Source: Lactiplantibacillus nangangensis
Lineage (GTDB): Bacteria > Bacillota > Bacilli > Lactobacillales > Lactobacillaceae
Direction: 5' to 3'
Length of the DNA stretch: 64,000 nucleotides
Assembly: GCF_005405065.1 (NCBI RefSeq)
Contig: NZ_BJDI01000010.1
Span: forward strand, 62,001 to 126,000
Shown here: piece by piece, positions 8,176 to 18,599 of the stretch
Layout of the letters: the number at the start of each line of letters is the position of its first letter
How positions within the stretch are numbered: position 1 is the first letter of the stretch
Program-made: the position numbers and the translations under genes
Notes under the pieces: generated by a model
Database searches by the model: none
The model's input: only the letters and a program-made list of their open reading frames with translations
What the model was told of the DNA's origin: nothing

Positions 8176-8655
8176 ATGGATTTAGAATTGTATGATCAAA
8201 CCGTGGCAGGCGCGCGAACCGAGGATTTGCAGTTGGTCCGTGAGTTAATTGCTTTGGCAGGTAAAACGTTAAAGCTCCGCGATGATACTGAAGTTTCAGT
8301 AACTTTAATGAATAATGATGCGATTCAAAAAATTAATGAGGAATACCGGGGGGTGGATCGCCCAACGGATGTCATTAGTTTTGCGATGCATGATGATGAC
8401 GAAGATGACTTGATTGTGATGGATCCTGAGATGGCGGCGGAAATGCCACTGAATTTAGGCGATATTATGATTTCAGTCGATAAAGTCGACGAACAAGCGG
8501 CCTTTTTGAAGCATTCACGTGAACGTGAATTGGGTTACTTAGTCGTACACGGTTTCTTACATTTAAATGGCTATGACCATATGCAACCAGCAGATGAAAC
8601 CGCAATGTTTGCACTACAACGAAAGATTCTGGATGCGTATGGCCTCAAAAAATAA
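8176..8655 (+). CDS. ybeY: Endoribonuclease YbeY (rRNA maturation factor)
   Basis: A 159-residue metalloprotein. HGFLHLNGYDH (about residues 125-135) gives the three histidines of the H-x3-H-x5-H zinc site, preceded by the family motif PTDVISFAM. It acts in 16S rRNA 3'-end processing and ribosome quality control. It lies 12 bases after phoH with an ACGGAGG site, and its 3' end overlaps dgkA by 23 bases, which suggests translational coupling. Confidence 0.96.
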   Translation: MDLELYDQTVAGARTEDLQLVRELIALAGKTLKLRDDTEVSVTLMNNDAIQKINEEYRGVDRPTDVISFAMHDDDEDDLIVMDPEMAAEMPLNLGDIMISVDKVDEQAAFLKHSRERELGYLVVHGFLHLNGYDHMQPADETAMFALQRKILDAYGLKK

Positions 8656-9052
8656 ACCAGATCAACCGCAAGTTGGGAAGAATCACTCATTTTGGCAGTC
8701 GTGGTTGCATGCCTGGACAGGGTTAAAAACGGTTGTTCGTGAAGAGCGCAATATGCAGACACACATGGTCTTGGGTGCGGTCGCGTTACTAGCGGGTTGG
8801 TTTTTCGGTTTAACGATCAATCAATGGTTATGGTTGTGTTTGGCAATTTTTCTCGTGATGTTGTGCGAGATCAATAACACGATTGCGGAGAATATTTGTG
8901 ATTTGGTCACTGGACCACACTATCATCCGTTAGCCAAAAAAGTTAAAGATATTGCAGCTGGTGCGGTCGTGTTTGCGGCCGCGTTTGCGGTGCTAGTTGG
9001 GCTGATTCTATTTGTGCCTAAGCTTTGGCAAGTCGTTTCAACTTGGTGGTAA
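8633..9052 (+). CDS. dgkA: Diacylglycerol/undecaprenol kinase family protein
   Basis: A 139-residue membrane protein with three hydrophobic segments and the family signature [14 protein letters not shown] between the second and third. Firmicutes members mainly phosphorylate undecaprenol, recycling the lipid carrier for wall synthesis. The frame stays open upstream inside ybeY; ATGs at 8633 and 8639 (MRMASKN) both lie in the overlap. I chose the first, with a weak gaaag site upstream. Its place between ybeY and era is conserved in Bacilli. Confidence 0.92.
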   Translation: MRMASKNKPDQPQVGKNHSFWQSWLHAWTGLKTVVREERNMQTHMVLGAVALLAGWFFGLTINQWLWLCLAIFLVMLCEINNTIAENICDLVTGPHYHPLAKKVKDIAAGAVVFAAAFAVLVGLILFVPKLWQVVSTWW

Positions 9053-9072
9053 GAAAGGGAATAACATATATT

Positions 9073-9978
9073 ATGGATAAACAAGATTTTCACTCTGGCT
9101 TCGTTGCCATTATTGGCCGGCCGAATGTTGGTAAGTCGACACTATTGAATCGAATCGTTGGCCAAAAAGTGGCTATTATGTCTGATAAGGCGCAAACGAC
9201 TCGAAACCGGATTCAAGGAATTTATACGACTGATGACTCTCAGATGGTCTTCATTGACACCCCTGGGATTCACAAGCCACACAGTCGCCTTGGCGACTTT
9301 ATGGTGAAGTCGGCGCTCTCAACATTAGGTGAAGTTGATGCGATCATTTTCATGATCAATGCCGACGAACGTCGCGGTGCTGGGGACAATTTCATCATTG
9401 ATCGGCTAAAAGAAGTAAAAAAGCCGATTTACCTAGTTATTAATAAAATTGATCAAATCCATCCAGATCACCTATTGGAAATTATGGATCAGTATCAAGA
9501 TGCTATTAAATGGGAAGATATTTATCCAATTTCAGCCTTAGAGGGGAACAACGTGCCGGAACTATTAGCCACGTTGCAAGCTAAGTTACCAGTTGGGCCA
9601 CAATATTATCCTTCTGACCAAGTCACCGACCATCCTGAACGGTTCATTATTTCAGAATTGATTCGTGAAAAAGTCTTGGAATTAACACGCCAAGAAGTGC
9701 CGCATTCAACGGCCGTGGTCATTGAGTCGATCAAGCGTCAAGATGAAGAAAAGATTCATATCCAAGCGACGATCATTATCGAACGGTCCTCACAAAAAGG
9801 GATTATTATCGGTAAAGGTGGTAGCATGCTGAAGAAGATTGGTTCCTTAGCTCGTCGTGATATTGAACGGTTATTAGGGGACAAAGTTTATTTGGAATTA
9901 TGGGTCAAAGTCCAAGAGAATTGGAAAGACCGCGAAAACTTGTTGGCCAGCTATGGCTACCGGCAAGATGATTATTAG
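9073..9978 (+). CDS. era: GTPase Era
   Basis: A 301-residue GTPase that binds the 3' end of 16S rRNA during 30S assembly. G1 is GRPNVGKST (residues 15-23), G3 is DTPG and G4 is NKID; the C-terminal KH domain carries [14 protein letters not shown]. The ATG at 9073 follows an AAAGGGA site at slightly long spacing; upstream in-frame codons lie inside dgkA. The recO gene begins 17 bases after the stop. Confidence 0.97.
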   Translation: MDKQDFHSGFVAIIGRPNVGKSTLLNRIVGQKVAIMSDKAQTTRNRIQGIYTTDDSQMVFIDTPGIHKPHSRLGDFMVKSALSTLGEVDAIIFMINADERRGAGDNFIIDRLKEVKKPIYLVINKIDQIHPDHLLEIMDQYQDAIKWEDIYPISALEGNNVPELLATLQAKLPVGPQYYPSDQVTDHPERFIISELIREKVLELTRQEVPHSTAVVIESIKRQDEEKIHIQATIIIERSSQKGIIIGKGGSMLKKIGSLARRDIERLLGDKVYLELWVKVQENWKDRENLLASYGYRQDDY

Positions 9979-9995
9979 AATCGTTAGGTGAGGAC

Positions 9996-10784
9996 ATGGC
10001 CCAACAGATGGTCGCTAATTTCAACGGGATCTTACTGTATCGGCGTGACTATCGTGAACGGGACATGCTGATCAAGTTTTTGACCGCTGAATATGGCAAA
10101 AAAATGTTTTTCATTCGCGGTGCCCGGCGGCGTGGCTTTAAAATGGCTGCGGAATTACTGCCGTTTACGATGGGTGAGTATGTTGGTGACTTAAAAGATC
10201 AGGGCTTGTCCTATATTAATAGTGTCAAGACCGTTCAATATTTTGAGCAGATCAGTCAAGACATTAGTTTGAACGCCTATGCCACTTATATCATGAATTT
10301 AATTGATGTGGCTTATCCAGATAATCAGCCGGTAGGTCGGTGGTACCAACAGATGACCAGTGCCTTGCAGTTGATTGATCAGAATATTGCGCCGGCAATT
10401 GTGGCGAATGTGGTCGAAGTGCAATTGTTAGGGGCTTTCGGGGTTGCGCCGGAGCTTAGATGGTGTACAGTCTGTGGTCGCCAAGATTTGCCGTTGGATT
10501 ATTCAGAAAGTTATGGCGGACTTCTTTGTCAGCAACATTGGCATTTAGATCCCCATCGCTTGCATGCGAGTCCCGCCACGATCTTTTATCTCCGTCGTTT
10601 CTCGGTGCTGGATCTGTCAAAGGTTCATTCGATTAAGGTCAAACCAGCGACAGCAAAACAACTTCGACGGGTGCTGGATGAAATTTACGACAATTCAGTC
10701 GGAATACATCTAAAGTCCAAGCGGTTTATTGATCAAATGGGCAGTTGGTATCAACCACTCAAGCCGCGTTCAAACGATAATTGA
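9996..10784 (+). CDS. recO: DNA repair protein RecO
   Basis: A 262-residue recombination mediator that helps load RecA with RecF and RecR. It has an N-terminal OB-like domain (GILLYRRDYRERDMLIKFLT) and a C-terminal helical part with a CxxC...CxxH pattern (CTVCGRQ, then LLCQQHW, about residues 158-186) resembling a zinc site. It is the last gene of the phoH operon. Its TGA stop (10782-10784) lies inside the -35 box of the glyQS promoter. Confidence 0.95.
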   Translation: MAQQMVANFNGILLYRRDYRERDMLIKFLTAEYGKKMFFIRGARRRGFKMAAELLPFTMGEYVGDLKDQGLSYINSVKTVQYFEQISQDISLNAYATYIMNLIDVAYPDNQPVGRWYQQMTSALQLIDQNIAPAIVANVVEVQLLGAFGVAPELRWCTVCGRQDLPLDYSESYGGLLCQQHWHLDPHRLHASPATIFYLRRFSVLDLSKVHSIKVKPATAKQLRRVLDEIYDNSVGIHLKSKRFIDQMGSWYQPLKPRSNDN

Positions 10785-10809
10785 CAAACGTGAGTGAGTC
10801 GACTATGAT
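10781..10809 (+). promoter_or_regulatory. glyQS promoter
   Basis: TTGACA (10781-10786) and TATGAT (10804-10809) with 17-base spacing, essentially consensus. The -35 hexamer contains the recO stop codon. Confidence 0.92.
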
Positions 10810-10814
10810 GATGA

Positions 10815-11030
10815 AGAACTGAATAGTTAAGTGTTGATGAGAGAAAATTATCGGTTGCTTTTTTTAGTGAGACCACGCTGGTGGAAAGTGGTCAGAAGTT
10901 AGGATAATTGGCGCTTTCGGAGCTTAGATCAAATTAATCAAGCTGCTGAGGTTACTCAGAAGTAGGGTGGAACCGCGATTTAAATCGTCCCTATGTCGTT
11001 TTTAGTGAACGGCAGGGGACTTTTTTTGTG
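10815..11030 (+). promoter_or_regulatory. Glycine T-box riboswitch with terminator
   Basis: The T-box sequence agggtggaaccgcg is at 10964-10977. A terminator stem (gtccc at 10987-10991 with gggac at 11016-11020) and a seven-T run follow. A GGC glycine triplet at 10910-10912, in the upstream stem-I region, is the likely specifier. Uncharged tRNA-Gly pairing with the leader would favour the antiterminator and allow glyQS transcription. The specifier assignment is by comparison with the Bacillus glyQS leader and has not been folded. Confidence 0.95.
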
Positions 11031-11069
11031 GAATTAAACTAGTCAGTCACAAATTTTGGGAGGAAGAAC

Positions 11070-11969
11070 ATGAGCAAAAAGTTATCAGTGCAAGAGATTA
11101 TCTTAACCTTGCAAGAATTTTGGTCAGATCAAGGTTGCATGTTGATGCAGGCTTACGATACAGAAAAAGGGGCCGGGACGATGAGTCCATATACGTTCTT
11201 ACGGGCAATCGGTCCAGAGCCTTGGAATGCCGCCTACGTTGAACCGTCACGGCGGCCAGCTGATGGTCGTTATGGGGAAAACCCTAACCGGCTATACCAA
11301 CATCATCAGTTCCAGGTGGTCATGAAGCCTTCACCTGAAAACATTCAAGAACTTTATTTACAAAGCTTGCAAAAATTAGGCATCAACCCCTTAGAACATG
11401 ATATTCGTTTCGTTGAAGATAACTGGGAAAACCCTTCAATGGGTTGTGCCGGTGTTGGTTGGGAAGTTTGGTTGGACGGGATGGAAATCAGTCAGTTTAC
11501 TTACTTCCAACAAGTTGGTGGCCTAGAAGTTGATCCAGTTACTTCAGAAATCACCTATGGGCTCGAACGGTTGTCTTCTTATATCCAAGACGTTAATTCC
11601 GTCTTTGATTTGGAATGGGGCGACGGGGTCAAGTATGGTGATATCTTCTTGGAACCAGAATTCGAAAACTCAAAATATGCCTTTGAAGAAAGCAATGAAT
11701 CGTTATTATTGATGTTGTTTGATGAATATGAAAAAGAAGCTAAAAAACAAATTAAGAATGGGTTAGTGCATCCCGCTTATGACTATTGTTTGAAGTGTAG
11801 CCATACCTTTAACTTGATGGATGCCCGTGGGATGGTCTCAGTAACGGAACGTGCTGGCTACTTGGATCGGATTCGGAACATGGCTAAATCGATTGCCAAA
11901 GAATTTGTGGCGCAACGTGAAAAACGCGGCTTCCCACTGTTAAAACATGCAAAGGAGGAAACGAAGTAA
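11070..11969 (+). CDS. glyQ: Glycyl-tRNA synthetase alpha subunit
   Basis: A 299-residue catalytic subunit of the bacterial alpha2beta2 GlyRS. Conserved segments include [21 protein letters not shown] at the start (lengthy class II core), the [20 protein letters not shown] region and [13 protein letters not shown]. Together with GlyS it charges tRNA-Gly. The ATG follows GGGAGG. The stop overlaps the glyS start by one base (TAATG), giving tight coupling. It is controlled by the T-box upstream. Confidence 0.98.
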   Translation: MSKKLSVQEIILTLQEFWSDQGCMLMQAYDTEKGAGTMSPYTFLRAIGPEPWNAAYVEPSRRPADGRYGENPNRLYQHHQFQVVMKPSPENIQELYLQSLQKLGINPLEHDIRFVEDNWENPSMGCAGVGWEVWLDGMEISQFTYFQQVGGLEVDPVTSEITYGLERLSSYIQDVNSVFDLEWGDGVKYGDIFLEPEFENSKYAFEESNESLLLMLFDEYEKEAKKQIKNGLVHPAYDYCLKCSHTFNLMDARGMVSVTERAGYLDRIRNMAKSIAKEFVAQREKRGFPLLKHAKEETK

Positions 11970-14050
11970 TGGCTAAAACTTATTTATTAGAGATTGGTTT
12001 GGAAGAAATGCCCGCGCATGTCGTCACGCCAAGTGTTTTACAGTTGAAGGAACGTTTTGCAAAATTCTTGAAGGATGAACGATTGGCTTATGAGGACATC
12101 AAAACATTCTCAACGCCCCGTCGTTTAACGATTCAAATCGAGGGTTTAGCTGACAAACAAGCTGATGTCAAAAAAGAAGTCCGTGGGCCAGCTAAAAAGA
12201 TTGCTCAAGATGCGGATGGTAACTGGACGAAAGCTGCGATTGGCTTTTCTAAGGGCCAAGGGGCGTCAACGGACGATATCGTCTTTAAAGAAATTAAAGG
12301 GACCCCATACGTCTTTGTTCAGACCTTTACGGCTGGCAAATCAGCGAAGGATGTTTTGGCTGGCGTCAAAGAAGTCATCACCAAGATGAACTTCCCGACG
12401 ATGATGAAATGGTCAACCTTTAGCTTTAAGTATATTCGGCCCATTCGTTGGTTGGTTTCATTGTTAGACGATGAAATTGTGCCAATTGAGATTTTGGACG
12501 TTCAGGCTGGACGCACCAGCCGCGGTCACCGTTTCTTAGGCCATGACGTTGAAATCAAGACCGCAACGGACTATGAAGCTGATTTAGCCGACGTCTTCGT
12601 GATTGCTGATGCCGCTAAACGGAAAGCCAAGATTCGTGAACAAATTGCGGCCTTGGCGACTGCGCATAATTGGCAGATCAAGGTCAATGAGGATCTGTTG
12701 GAAGAAGTCAACAATTTAGTTGAATATCCAACGGCGTTCGCTGGTGATTTTGAAGCGAAATATTTACAAATTCCTGACGAAGTTTTGATTACGTCAATGC
12801 GGGATCATCAACGGTTCTTCTATGTCACGGATGCCGACGATAATTTATTACCACACTTCGTCTCAGTTCGTAACGGGAATGCTGAAAACTTGCAAAACGT
12901 GGTGTTAGGGAATCAAAAAGTCTTAACGGCGCGGTTGGAAGATGCGGCTTTCTTCTACCATGAAGATCAACAAAACTCAATCCAAGCCTATGTTGAACGG
13001 CTTAAAAAGGTTAGTTTCCATGATAAGATTGGGACTATGTATGAAAAAATGCAACGGGTCATGTATATCAGTGGCTTCTTAGCTAACCAGTTTGGACTGA
13101 CTGAAGCTGAAAAGAATCAATTGCACCGAGCAGCTCAAATTTACAAGTTCGATTTGGTTACTGGGATGGTCGGCGAATTTCCTGAATTACAAGGTGTCAT
13201 GGGTGACAAGTATGCTGTCTTGAAGGGTGAAGACCCAGCCGTTGGTCAAGCGATTCGGGAACATTATATGCCAGTCAGTGCCGATGGTGACTTACCAAAA
13301 TCTAAAGTTGGCGCCGTGTTAGCGGTCGCTGATAAGATTGACTCCATCACCAGCTTCTTTGCAGTTGGTTTGGTACCAAGTGGGTCAAATGATCCATTTG
13401 CCTTGCGTCGTCAGGCCTTTGGGATTGTGCGGATCGTACGTGACCAAGGTTGGGACTTCCCAATTCGGAAGTTTGAAGCTGAAATTCAGCATGAATTACA
13501 GGCACATGATGCGACCTATGATTTAGACTTTGCTAAGCAAGATCAGCCAGTCGCTGACTTCTTGACTGACCGGGTCAAGCAATGGTTTGGTAATCAAAAG
13601 ATTCGTTATGACATTGTGGATACGGTCGTGAAGGGCCAACGTCAGGATATTCGTGAAATGTTTAAAGCAGCGGATGTTTTGAATGCCCACCAAGATGATC
13701 CACAATTCAAGGATACGATCGAAGCCTTGACCCGTTTACTACGGATCACCGCGAAAGCCGATATCGATGTTAACGATTTGACCGTTGATCCCGCCTTGTT
13801 TGAAAATGACGCTGAACAACAGTTATACGATGCTGTCGAAGCGTTACAAAAGACGGTGACGCCAACAATGTCCATGGATGACCGTTTCAAAGCCTTGGCA
13901 AACTTACGGCCATTGATCGTCAATTACTTTGAAGCCACGATGGTGATGAGTAAAGACGACCAGATTCGTGACAACCATCTGAAGCAACTTTTGATTATTG
14001 CGAACATGGTTAATGTCATGGGTGACTTGAACCAATTAGTCGTTAAATAG
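11969..14050 (+). CDS. glyS: Glycyl-tRNA synthetase beta subunit
   Basis: A 693-residue beta subunit that contributes tRNA recognition. It starts LLEIGLEEMPAHVV, has the conserved MRDHQRFFYV and a C-terminal DALR-type anticodon-binding region. Full family length. An AGGAGG site lies inside the end of glyQ. A terminator follows. Confidence 0.98.
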   Translation: MAKTYLLEIGLEEMPAHVVTPSVLQLKERFAKFLKDERLAYEDIKTFSTPRRLTIQIEGLADKQADVKKEVRGPAKKIAQDADGNWTKAAIGFSKGQGASTDDIVFKEIKGTPYVFVQTFTAGKSAKDVLAGVKEVITKMNFPTMMKWSTFSFKYIRPIRWLVSLLDDEIVPIEILDVQAGRTSRGHRFLGHDVEIKTATDYEADLADVFVIADAAKRKAKIREQIAALATAHNWQIKVNEDLLEEVNNLVEYPTAFAGDFEAKYLQIPDEVLITSMRDHQRFFYVTDADDNLLPHFVSVRNGNAENLQNVVLGNQKVLTARLEDAAFFYHEDQQNSIQAYVERLKKVSFHDKIGTMYEKMQRVMYISGFLANQFGLTEAEKNQLHRAAQIYKFDLVTGMVGEFPELQGVMGDKYAVLKGEDPAVGQAIREHYMPVSADGDLPKSKVGAVLAVADKIDSITSFFAVGLVPSGSNDPFALRRQAFGIVRIVRDQGWDFPIRKFEAEIQHELQAHDATYDLDFAKQDQPVADFLTDRVKQWFGNQKIRYDIVDTVVKGQRQDIREMFKAADVLNAHQDDPQFKDTIEALTRLLRITAKADIDVNDLTVDPALFENDAEQQLYDAVEALQKTVTPTMSMDDRFKALANLRPLIVNYFEATMVMSKDDQIRDNHLKQLLIIANMVNVMGDLNQLVVK

Positions 14051-14071
14051 CAATTATCAGTGTACAATAGA

Positions 14072-14115
14072 AGGAATCCACTGGGAACTAGGTTCGCCAG
14101 TCGGATTCCTTTTTG
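14072..14115 (+). terminator. Intrinsic terminator after glyS
   Basis: aggaatcc (14072-14079) pairs with ggattcct (14103-14110), then a T run. Confidence 0.88.
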
Positions 14116-14171
14116 TCACCCAATGAATTGACACAGACTTGACAAATATGTCTAATAAGTAAGACTTATTA

Positions 14172-14200
14172 TTGCATGGCTGTCAAACTTGTGGTACACT
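14172..14200 (+). promoter_or_regulatory. Candidate dnaG-rpoD promoter
   Basis: TTGCAT (14172-14177) and TACACT (14195-14200) at 17-base spacing. A TTGACA upstream (about 14138) could serve a second promoter but lacks a convincing -10. Confidence 0.6.
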
Positions 14201-14228
14201 ATATTTTGTAGAAATTCGCACATTAATA

Positions 14229-14258
14229 GTCGCATCTCGTTGTCGTGATGCGGCTTTT
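14229..14258 (+). terminator. Attenuator-like hairpin in the dnaG leader
   Basis: gtcgcatc (14229-14236) pairs with gatgcggc (14247-14254), followed by only four T. It lies between the likely promoter and dnaG, so at most it would terminate partially. Confidence 0.4.
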
Positions 14259-14318
14259 CAATGTTGTGGTTAATTTGGGACAATTGTCAGTCGTTATAGT
14301 GAGAAATGGGGTGGCGAT

Positions 14319-16193
14319 GTGGCCAATTTAATTCCGGAAGAAAAGGTTGATCAAGTTCGTTCCGCAGTCAATATTGCGGACTTTGTTGGTCAGTACGTTC
14401 AATTGAAAAAAGCGGGTAAAAACCTCTTTGGCTTGTGTCCGTTTCATGAAGAACGCACACCGTCATTTTCGGTCAATGAACAAAAGCAAATTTTTCACTG
14501 TTTTAGTTGTGGCCGTGGGGGCAATGTTTTTTCGTTCATCATGGATTTAGAAAATTTGTCCTTCCCAGAGGCAGTGGTCAAGGTCGCTGACTTCGGACAT
14601 ATCGACCTGCCAGCGACTTACACGGCACAGAGTCAACCAGCGACCCCGAAAGATCAAGAACAGGCTGACTTGTTAACGTTATATGCTGACAGTACCAAGC
14701 TTTACCAACATGTCTTGTTAAATACGACGGCTGGTGAAGCCGCCTTGGACTATTTGCATCAACGTGGGTTGGATGATGAGACCATCAAGACGTTTGGCAT
14801 CGGTTTTGCACCGCCCAAGCAGCTGTTGTTGGATTTTTTCAAAGAACATCAGATCGACTATCAGTTGTTACGGCAGTCTGGATTATTCATTGAAAATCAG
14901 GCTGGTGAATTGCGGGATCGGTTCGTTGATCGCGTCTTGTTTCCAATCAAGGATGCTAGTGGTCGGGTGATTGCTTTTTCTGGGCGTATTTTAAAGAAGT
15001 CACCGGATGAACCGAAGTATTTAAATAGTCCAGAAACGAAACTGTTCAATAAACGGTCGGTCCTGTTTAATTTTGATCTTGCACGGGGCGCGATTCGGCA
15101 ACGTAAATCCGTCGTGCTATTTGAAGGGTTTATGGATGTCATTGCGGCTTATCGGGCCGGCATCCAAAATGGTGTCGCTTCAATGGGGACCAGTTTAACG
15201 AATGAGCAAATTTACATGTTGGAACGGGTGACTGATCAACTGTATATTTGTTATGATAGTGATATGCCGGGTCAAAAGGCGACTGATCGGGCGCTGAAAT
15301 TATTGAGCGGCAATAGTCGCTTGAAATTAGGCGTTTTGCAGATGCCTGATGGGATGGATCCGGATGAGTATTTGCGTTCCGCGGGGGCTGAGAAGTTTGT
15401 CCAGGTATTTGAGGCGGGCAAGCAGACGCCAACCGCTTTTGAAATGCAATATTTGCGGCGTGATTTAAATTTGCAGAACACGCAAGATCAGTTGACTTAT
15501 ATTGGAGCTGTTTTGCAGCAATTGAGTGCTTTAAGCTCCAATGTTGAGCAAGATCTTTATTTGAACCAACTCGTTCAAGAATTCGGCCTCGATAAGGAAG
15601 ACTTGCGCCAACAACTGCGGTCATTGGTCGGCCAGCAGACAGTGCATCGGCAACCGCATGGCGGTCCCCCAACGCCACCACCACCAGTTAACATGACGCC
15701 ACCGCCGCCAACAATTACGGGGATGGCACCAGAAAATGGGCCAATCAGTCGGGTCGAACGCGCGGAACGGTTACTGCTGTTTCGGTTATTGCACGATCAT
15801 GATGTGTGGTTGCGCGTGATGGCGATTGCGGGATTTCACTTTGTGCATGACCAGTATCAACAGATTCTGGTCTATGCCGAGGCCTATTTTAAAACGCATC
15901 AACAGTTTGAACTTGCAAACTTCACCGATTTTATGGGTGATCAAGGTTTACAACCAGTTGTGACGAGTTTGGAGTTCATGGATGTGGCGGGCGAGACTTC
16001 GAAAGAAGAAGTGGCTGATTTGGTCAATGTGATCATGAATCAGCAACCCGTCGCCGAAAAAATTAATGGTAAAAAAGCCGAATTAACGGCGGCAAAACAG
16101 TTGGGCAATCGTGATTTAGTCCAACAATTAACGTTAGAACTAATTGAGTTGTACCGCCAAGCACAACGGGTACAACAAGCTGACAACTTATAG
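14319..16193 (+). CDS. dnaG: DNA primase
   Basis: A 624-residue primase that makes RNA primers at the replication fork. The N-terminal zinc finger has CPFH and CFSCGRGG (about residues 40-70). The Toprim core includes [13 protein letters not shown] (about 264-276) and [14 protein letters not shown]. An unusually proline-rich linker (about residues 443-475, with PPTPPPP and TPPPPT) joins the core to the C-terminal helicase-binding domain. The start is GTG at 14319, with GGGGTGG just upstream. It forms the macromolecular-synthesis operon with rpoD, 14 bases downstream. Confidence 0.97.
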   Translation: MANLIPEEKVDQVRSAVNIADFVGQYVQLKKAGKNLFGLCPFHEERTPSFSVNEQKQIFHCFSCGRGGNVFSFIMDLENLSFPEAVVKVADFGHIDLPATYTAQSQPATPKDQEQADLLTLYADSTKLYQHVLLNTTAGEAALDYLHQRGLDDETIKTFGIGFAPPKQLLLDFFKEHQIDYQLLRQSGLFIENQAGELRDRFVDRVLFPIKDASGRVIAFSGRILKKSPDEPKYLNSPETKLFNKRSVLFNFDLARGAIRQRKSVVLFEGFMDVIAAYRAGIQNGVASMGTSLTNEQIYMLERVTDQLYICYDSDMPGQKATDRALKLLSGNSRLKLGVLQMPDGMDPDEYLRSAGAEKFVQVFEAGKQTPTAFEMQYLRRDLNLQNTQDQLTYIGAVLQQLSALSSNVEQDLYLNQLVQEFGLDKEDLRQQLRSLVGQQTVHRQPHGGPPTPPPPVNMTPPPPTITGMAPENGPISRVERAERLLLFRLLHDHDVWLRVMAIAGFHFVHDQYQQILVYAEAYFKTHQQFELANFTDFMGDQGLQPVVTSLEFMDVAGETSKEEVADLVNVIMNQQPVAEKINGKKAELTAAKQLGNRDLVQQLTLELIELYRQAQRVQQADNL

Positions 16194-16207
16194 GAGGCAC
16201 CGATTTT

Positions 16208-17323
16208 ATGGCAAAAGCAAAATCAACCAGCTCAACGACTGAATACAACAAGGCCGTCCGAGCATTAATCAAAGATTATAAAAAGACTGGTAGCATTAAA
16301 TATGATGAATTATCAGATAAGCTGGCAGCACCGTATAAGTTAGATGCAAAAGGGATCGATAAGTTATTACAAAAAGTTGAAGATGCTGGGATCAGTGTCG
16401 TTGACGAAAAAGGTGATCCGGATGTTCGGGCCGTTAAGAGCGTTAAAAAGGTCACTAAAAAGGAATTAAGTACGGCGGGTTCATCGACTGGGATCAAGAT
16501 TAATGATCCTGTGCGGATGTACTTGAAGGAAATTGGTCGTGTCGACTTGTTAACTGCTGACGAAGAAGTGGCGTTGGCGTTAAGAATCGAACAAGGCGAC
16601 GAAAGTGCCAAGCAAGAATTAGCGGAAGCCAACTTACGGTTGGTCGTTTCCATTGCCAAGCGTTACGTGGGCCGTGGAATGCAATTCTTGGACTTGATTC
16701 AAGAAGGTAACATGGGCTTGATGAAGGCCGTTGAAAAATTTGATTATCGCAAAGGGTTCAAGTTTTCAACATACGCCACTTGGTGGATTCGTCAAGCGAT
16801 TACGCGGGCAATTGCGGACCAGGCACGGACGATTCGGATTCCAGTTCACATGGTCGAAACAATCAACAAATTGATCCGGATTCAACGGCAATTGTTGCAA
16901 GACTTAGGCCGCGAACCTACCCCTGAAGAAATTGGGGCTGAAATGGATATGCCAACGGAAAAAGTTCGTGAGATCTTGAAGATCGCGCAAGAACCCGTTT
17001 CATTGGAAACCCCAATTGGTGAAGAGGACGACTCACATTTAGGTGACTTCATTGAAGATCAAGACGCAACTTCGCCAGCGGATGCTGCGGCCTATGAACT
17101 TTTGAAGGAACAATTGGAAGGCGTTTTGGACACCTTAACGGATCGAGAAGAAAATGTCTTACGGTTACGTTTCGGTCTCGATGATGGCCGGACTCGGACT
17201 TTGGAAGAAGTCGGGAAAGTCTTTGGTGTCACGCGTGAACGGATTCGTCAAATCGAAGCCAAGGCGTTGCGGAAGTTACGCCACCCATCACGTAGTAAAC
17301 AATTAAAAGATTTCTTGGAATAA
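16208..17323 (+). CDS. rpoD: RNA polymerase primary sigma factor (sigma-A/RpoD)
   Basis: A 371-residue housekeeping sigma factor. A basic N-terminal region 1.1 (about residues 1-90) precedes region 1.2 ([17 protein letters not shown]). Region 2 ([16 protein letters not shown], then [16 protein letters not shown]) handles -10 recognition, and region 4 ([20 protein letters not shown]) handles -35 recognition. TAGGAGG sits near the ATG. The promoters read in this window (TTGACA-17-TATAAT) are its targets. A strong bidirectional terminator follows. Confidence 0.98.
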   Translation: MAKAKSTSSTTEYNKAVRALIKDYKKTGSIKYDELSDKLAAPYKLDAKGIDKLLQKVEDAGISVVDEKGDPDVRAVKSVKKVTKKELSTAGSSTGIKINDPVRMYLKEIGRVDLLTADEEVALALRIEQGDESAKQELAEANLRLVVSIAKRYVGRGMQFLDLIQEGNMGLMKAVEKFDYRKGFKFSTYATWWIRQAITRAIADQARTIRIPVHMVETINKLIRIQRQLLQDLGREPTPEEIGAEMDMPTEKVREILKIAQEPVSLETPIGEEDDSHLGDFIEDQDATSPADAAAYELLKEQLEGVLDTLTDREENVLRLRFGLDDGRTRTLEEVGKVFGVTRERIRQIEAKALRKLRHPSRSKQLKDFLE

Positions 17324-17337
17324 ATTGGTTGATTAAA

Positions 17338-17389
17338 AGCAATCGTATCAGTCGCCCCAATCAGGGGATTGATACGATTGCTTTTTTTA
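17338..17389. terminator. Bidirectional terminator between rpoD and the MFS gene
   Basis: A perfect 13-bp stem (17338-17350 with 17370-17382), T run on the right, and A-rich sequence on the left for minus-strand transcripts. Confidence 0.95.
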
Positions 17390-17441
17390 GGCCCATAATT
17401 TTGCAAGAACCTATTTTCATGAAAAATGTTAGCCTTCTTAA

Positions 17442-18599
17442 TTAGGCTAATAACCGGCGATTGGCGAGGTAAACGACAATTGTCAACGGTAATGTCAGTG
17501 CCATGACTGGATAAAGCCAGGCCCACGGTAAGAAGGCCGTGATGATTCCGGCTAACATGGGTCCGCCTGACATGCCTAGATCCACGCCAATGTAGAATGT
17601 ACTATTCGCTAAGCCATGATCTGACGCCGGAACTAGTGTTAAAGCTTTAGCCTGGCAAATTGAAAACATCAAGCCATAGCCGGCAGCAAAGCCAAATGCG
17701 CCCAATAATAACATGAACCAATTGCTTAAATCAGTTAAGCCAACCAGTCCTAATAGGTTAAACCCTAATCCTAACCAGAAGAATTTTTTAAAAGGGACCT
17801 TATCGAATGCATCACGTAACACCAGCCGCATAATTAACAAAATAATGGCATAAGCTGGGAAAAAAGCACCGGCTGGCACAGCAAAGTGGCGATGTGCAAT
17901 GTAACTCACAATATACGTTTCCGTGGCGAAATAGGGCAACGAGAATAACAGTAAGATTGCCGCCAGTGGGACGACTTTAGGTTGGATTAACTGGATCTTT
18001 TTCGCAGTTGTTTGAGGCGTGGGACTAGGAACGCCACGGTTGCCGACAAATTGAATCACGATCAACAGTAGAATGCTAAATGCTGACGCAACCCAAAAGA
18101 CAGTTTGATAACTATAGTGTTGGTACAAATACACACTTATCGCTGGACCAACTGCCATTCCTAAAGCACTGGCTAGTCCGTAAATCCCCATGCCGGAACC
18201 AATCCGATCTGCTGGCAATAAAGCCGCCATCCAGGTCGCCATGCATACTGAACACAGCGTGTAGCCGAGCCCATTGATCACGCGAAATATCATGATTACT
18301 GCCACGTTAGTTGTCAACGTATAGCCTAAACTGGCGACTAAAATTAGCAGTCCACCAACTAGGGTTAACTTGTACTTCGAAACGCGATCGGTTAAATTAC
18401 CAGCCAATGGCCGTAAGACGAGTGCGGTGAGGTTCATCGCCCCGGCAATTACACCCGCTAAAATACTGCTAGCACCAGCGCTAGTCGCAAAACCAGCAAT
18501 AACTGGATTAATTAACATTGGACTCATCAAATAAAAGAAACTTGCAGCTAAAACTAATGTCACATCTTTGGTATATAAGCGTGTTTTCACGCAGGTCAT
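17442..18599 (-). CDS. MFS transporter
   Basis: A 385-residue major facilitator with about 12 hydrophobic segments. The loop between segments 2 and 3 carries a motif-A-like GNLTDRVSKYKLTLVGG. Similar 12-helix carriers export drugs or metabolites; the substrate cannot be read from sequence. It overlaps the upstream marR stop by four bases (ATGA), so the two form one operon. An internal GTG at 18590 has better spacing to AAAGGA than the ATG at 18599, so the true protein may lack the first three residues. Co-regulation with MarR suggests a role in efflux induced by a small molecule. Confidence 0.88.
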   Translation of the reverse strand: MTCVKTRLYTKDVTLVLAASFFYLMSPMLINPVIAGFATSAGASSILAGVIAGAMNLTALVLRPLAGNLTDRVSKYKLTLVGGLLILVASLGYTLTTNVAVIMIFRVINGLGYTLCSVCMATWMAALLPADRIGSGMGIYGLASALGMAVGPAISVYLYQHYSYQTVFWVASAFSILLLIVIQFVGNRGVPSPTPQTTAKKIQLIQPKVVPLAAILLLFSLPYFATETYIVSYIAHRHFAVPAGAFFPAYAIILLIMRLVLRDAFDKVPFKKFFWLGLGFNLLGLVGLTDLSNWFMLLLGAFGFAAGYGLMFSICQAKALTLVPASDHGLANSTFYIGVDLGMSGGPMLAGIITAFLPWAWLYPVMALTLPLTIVVYLANRRLLA

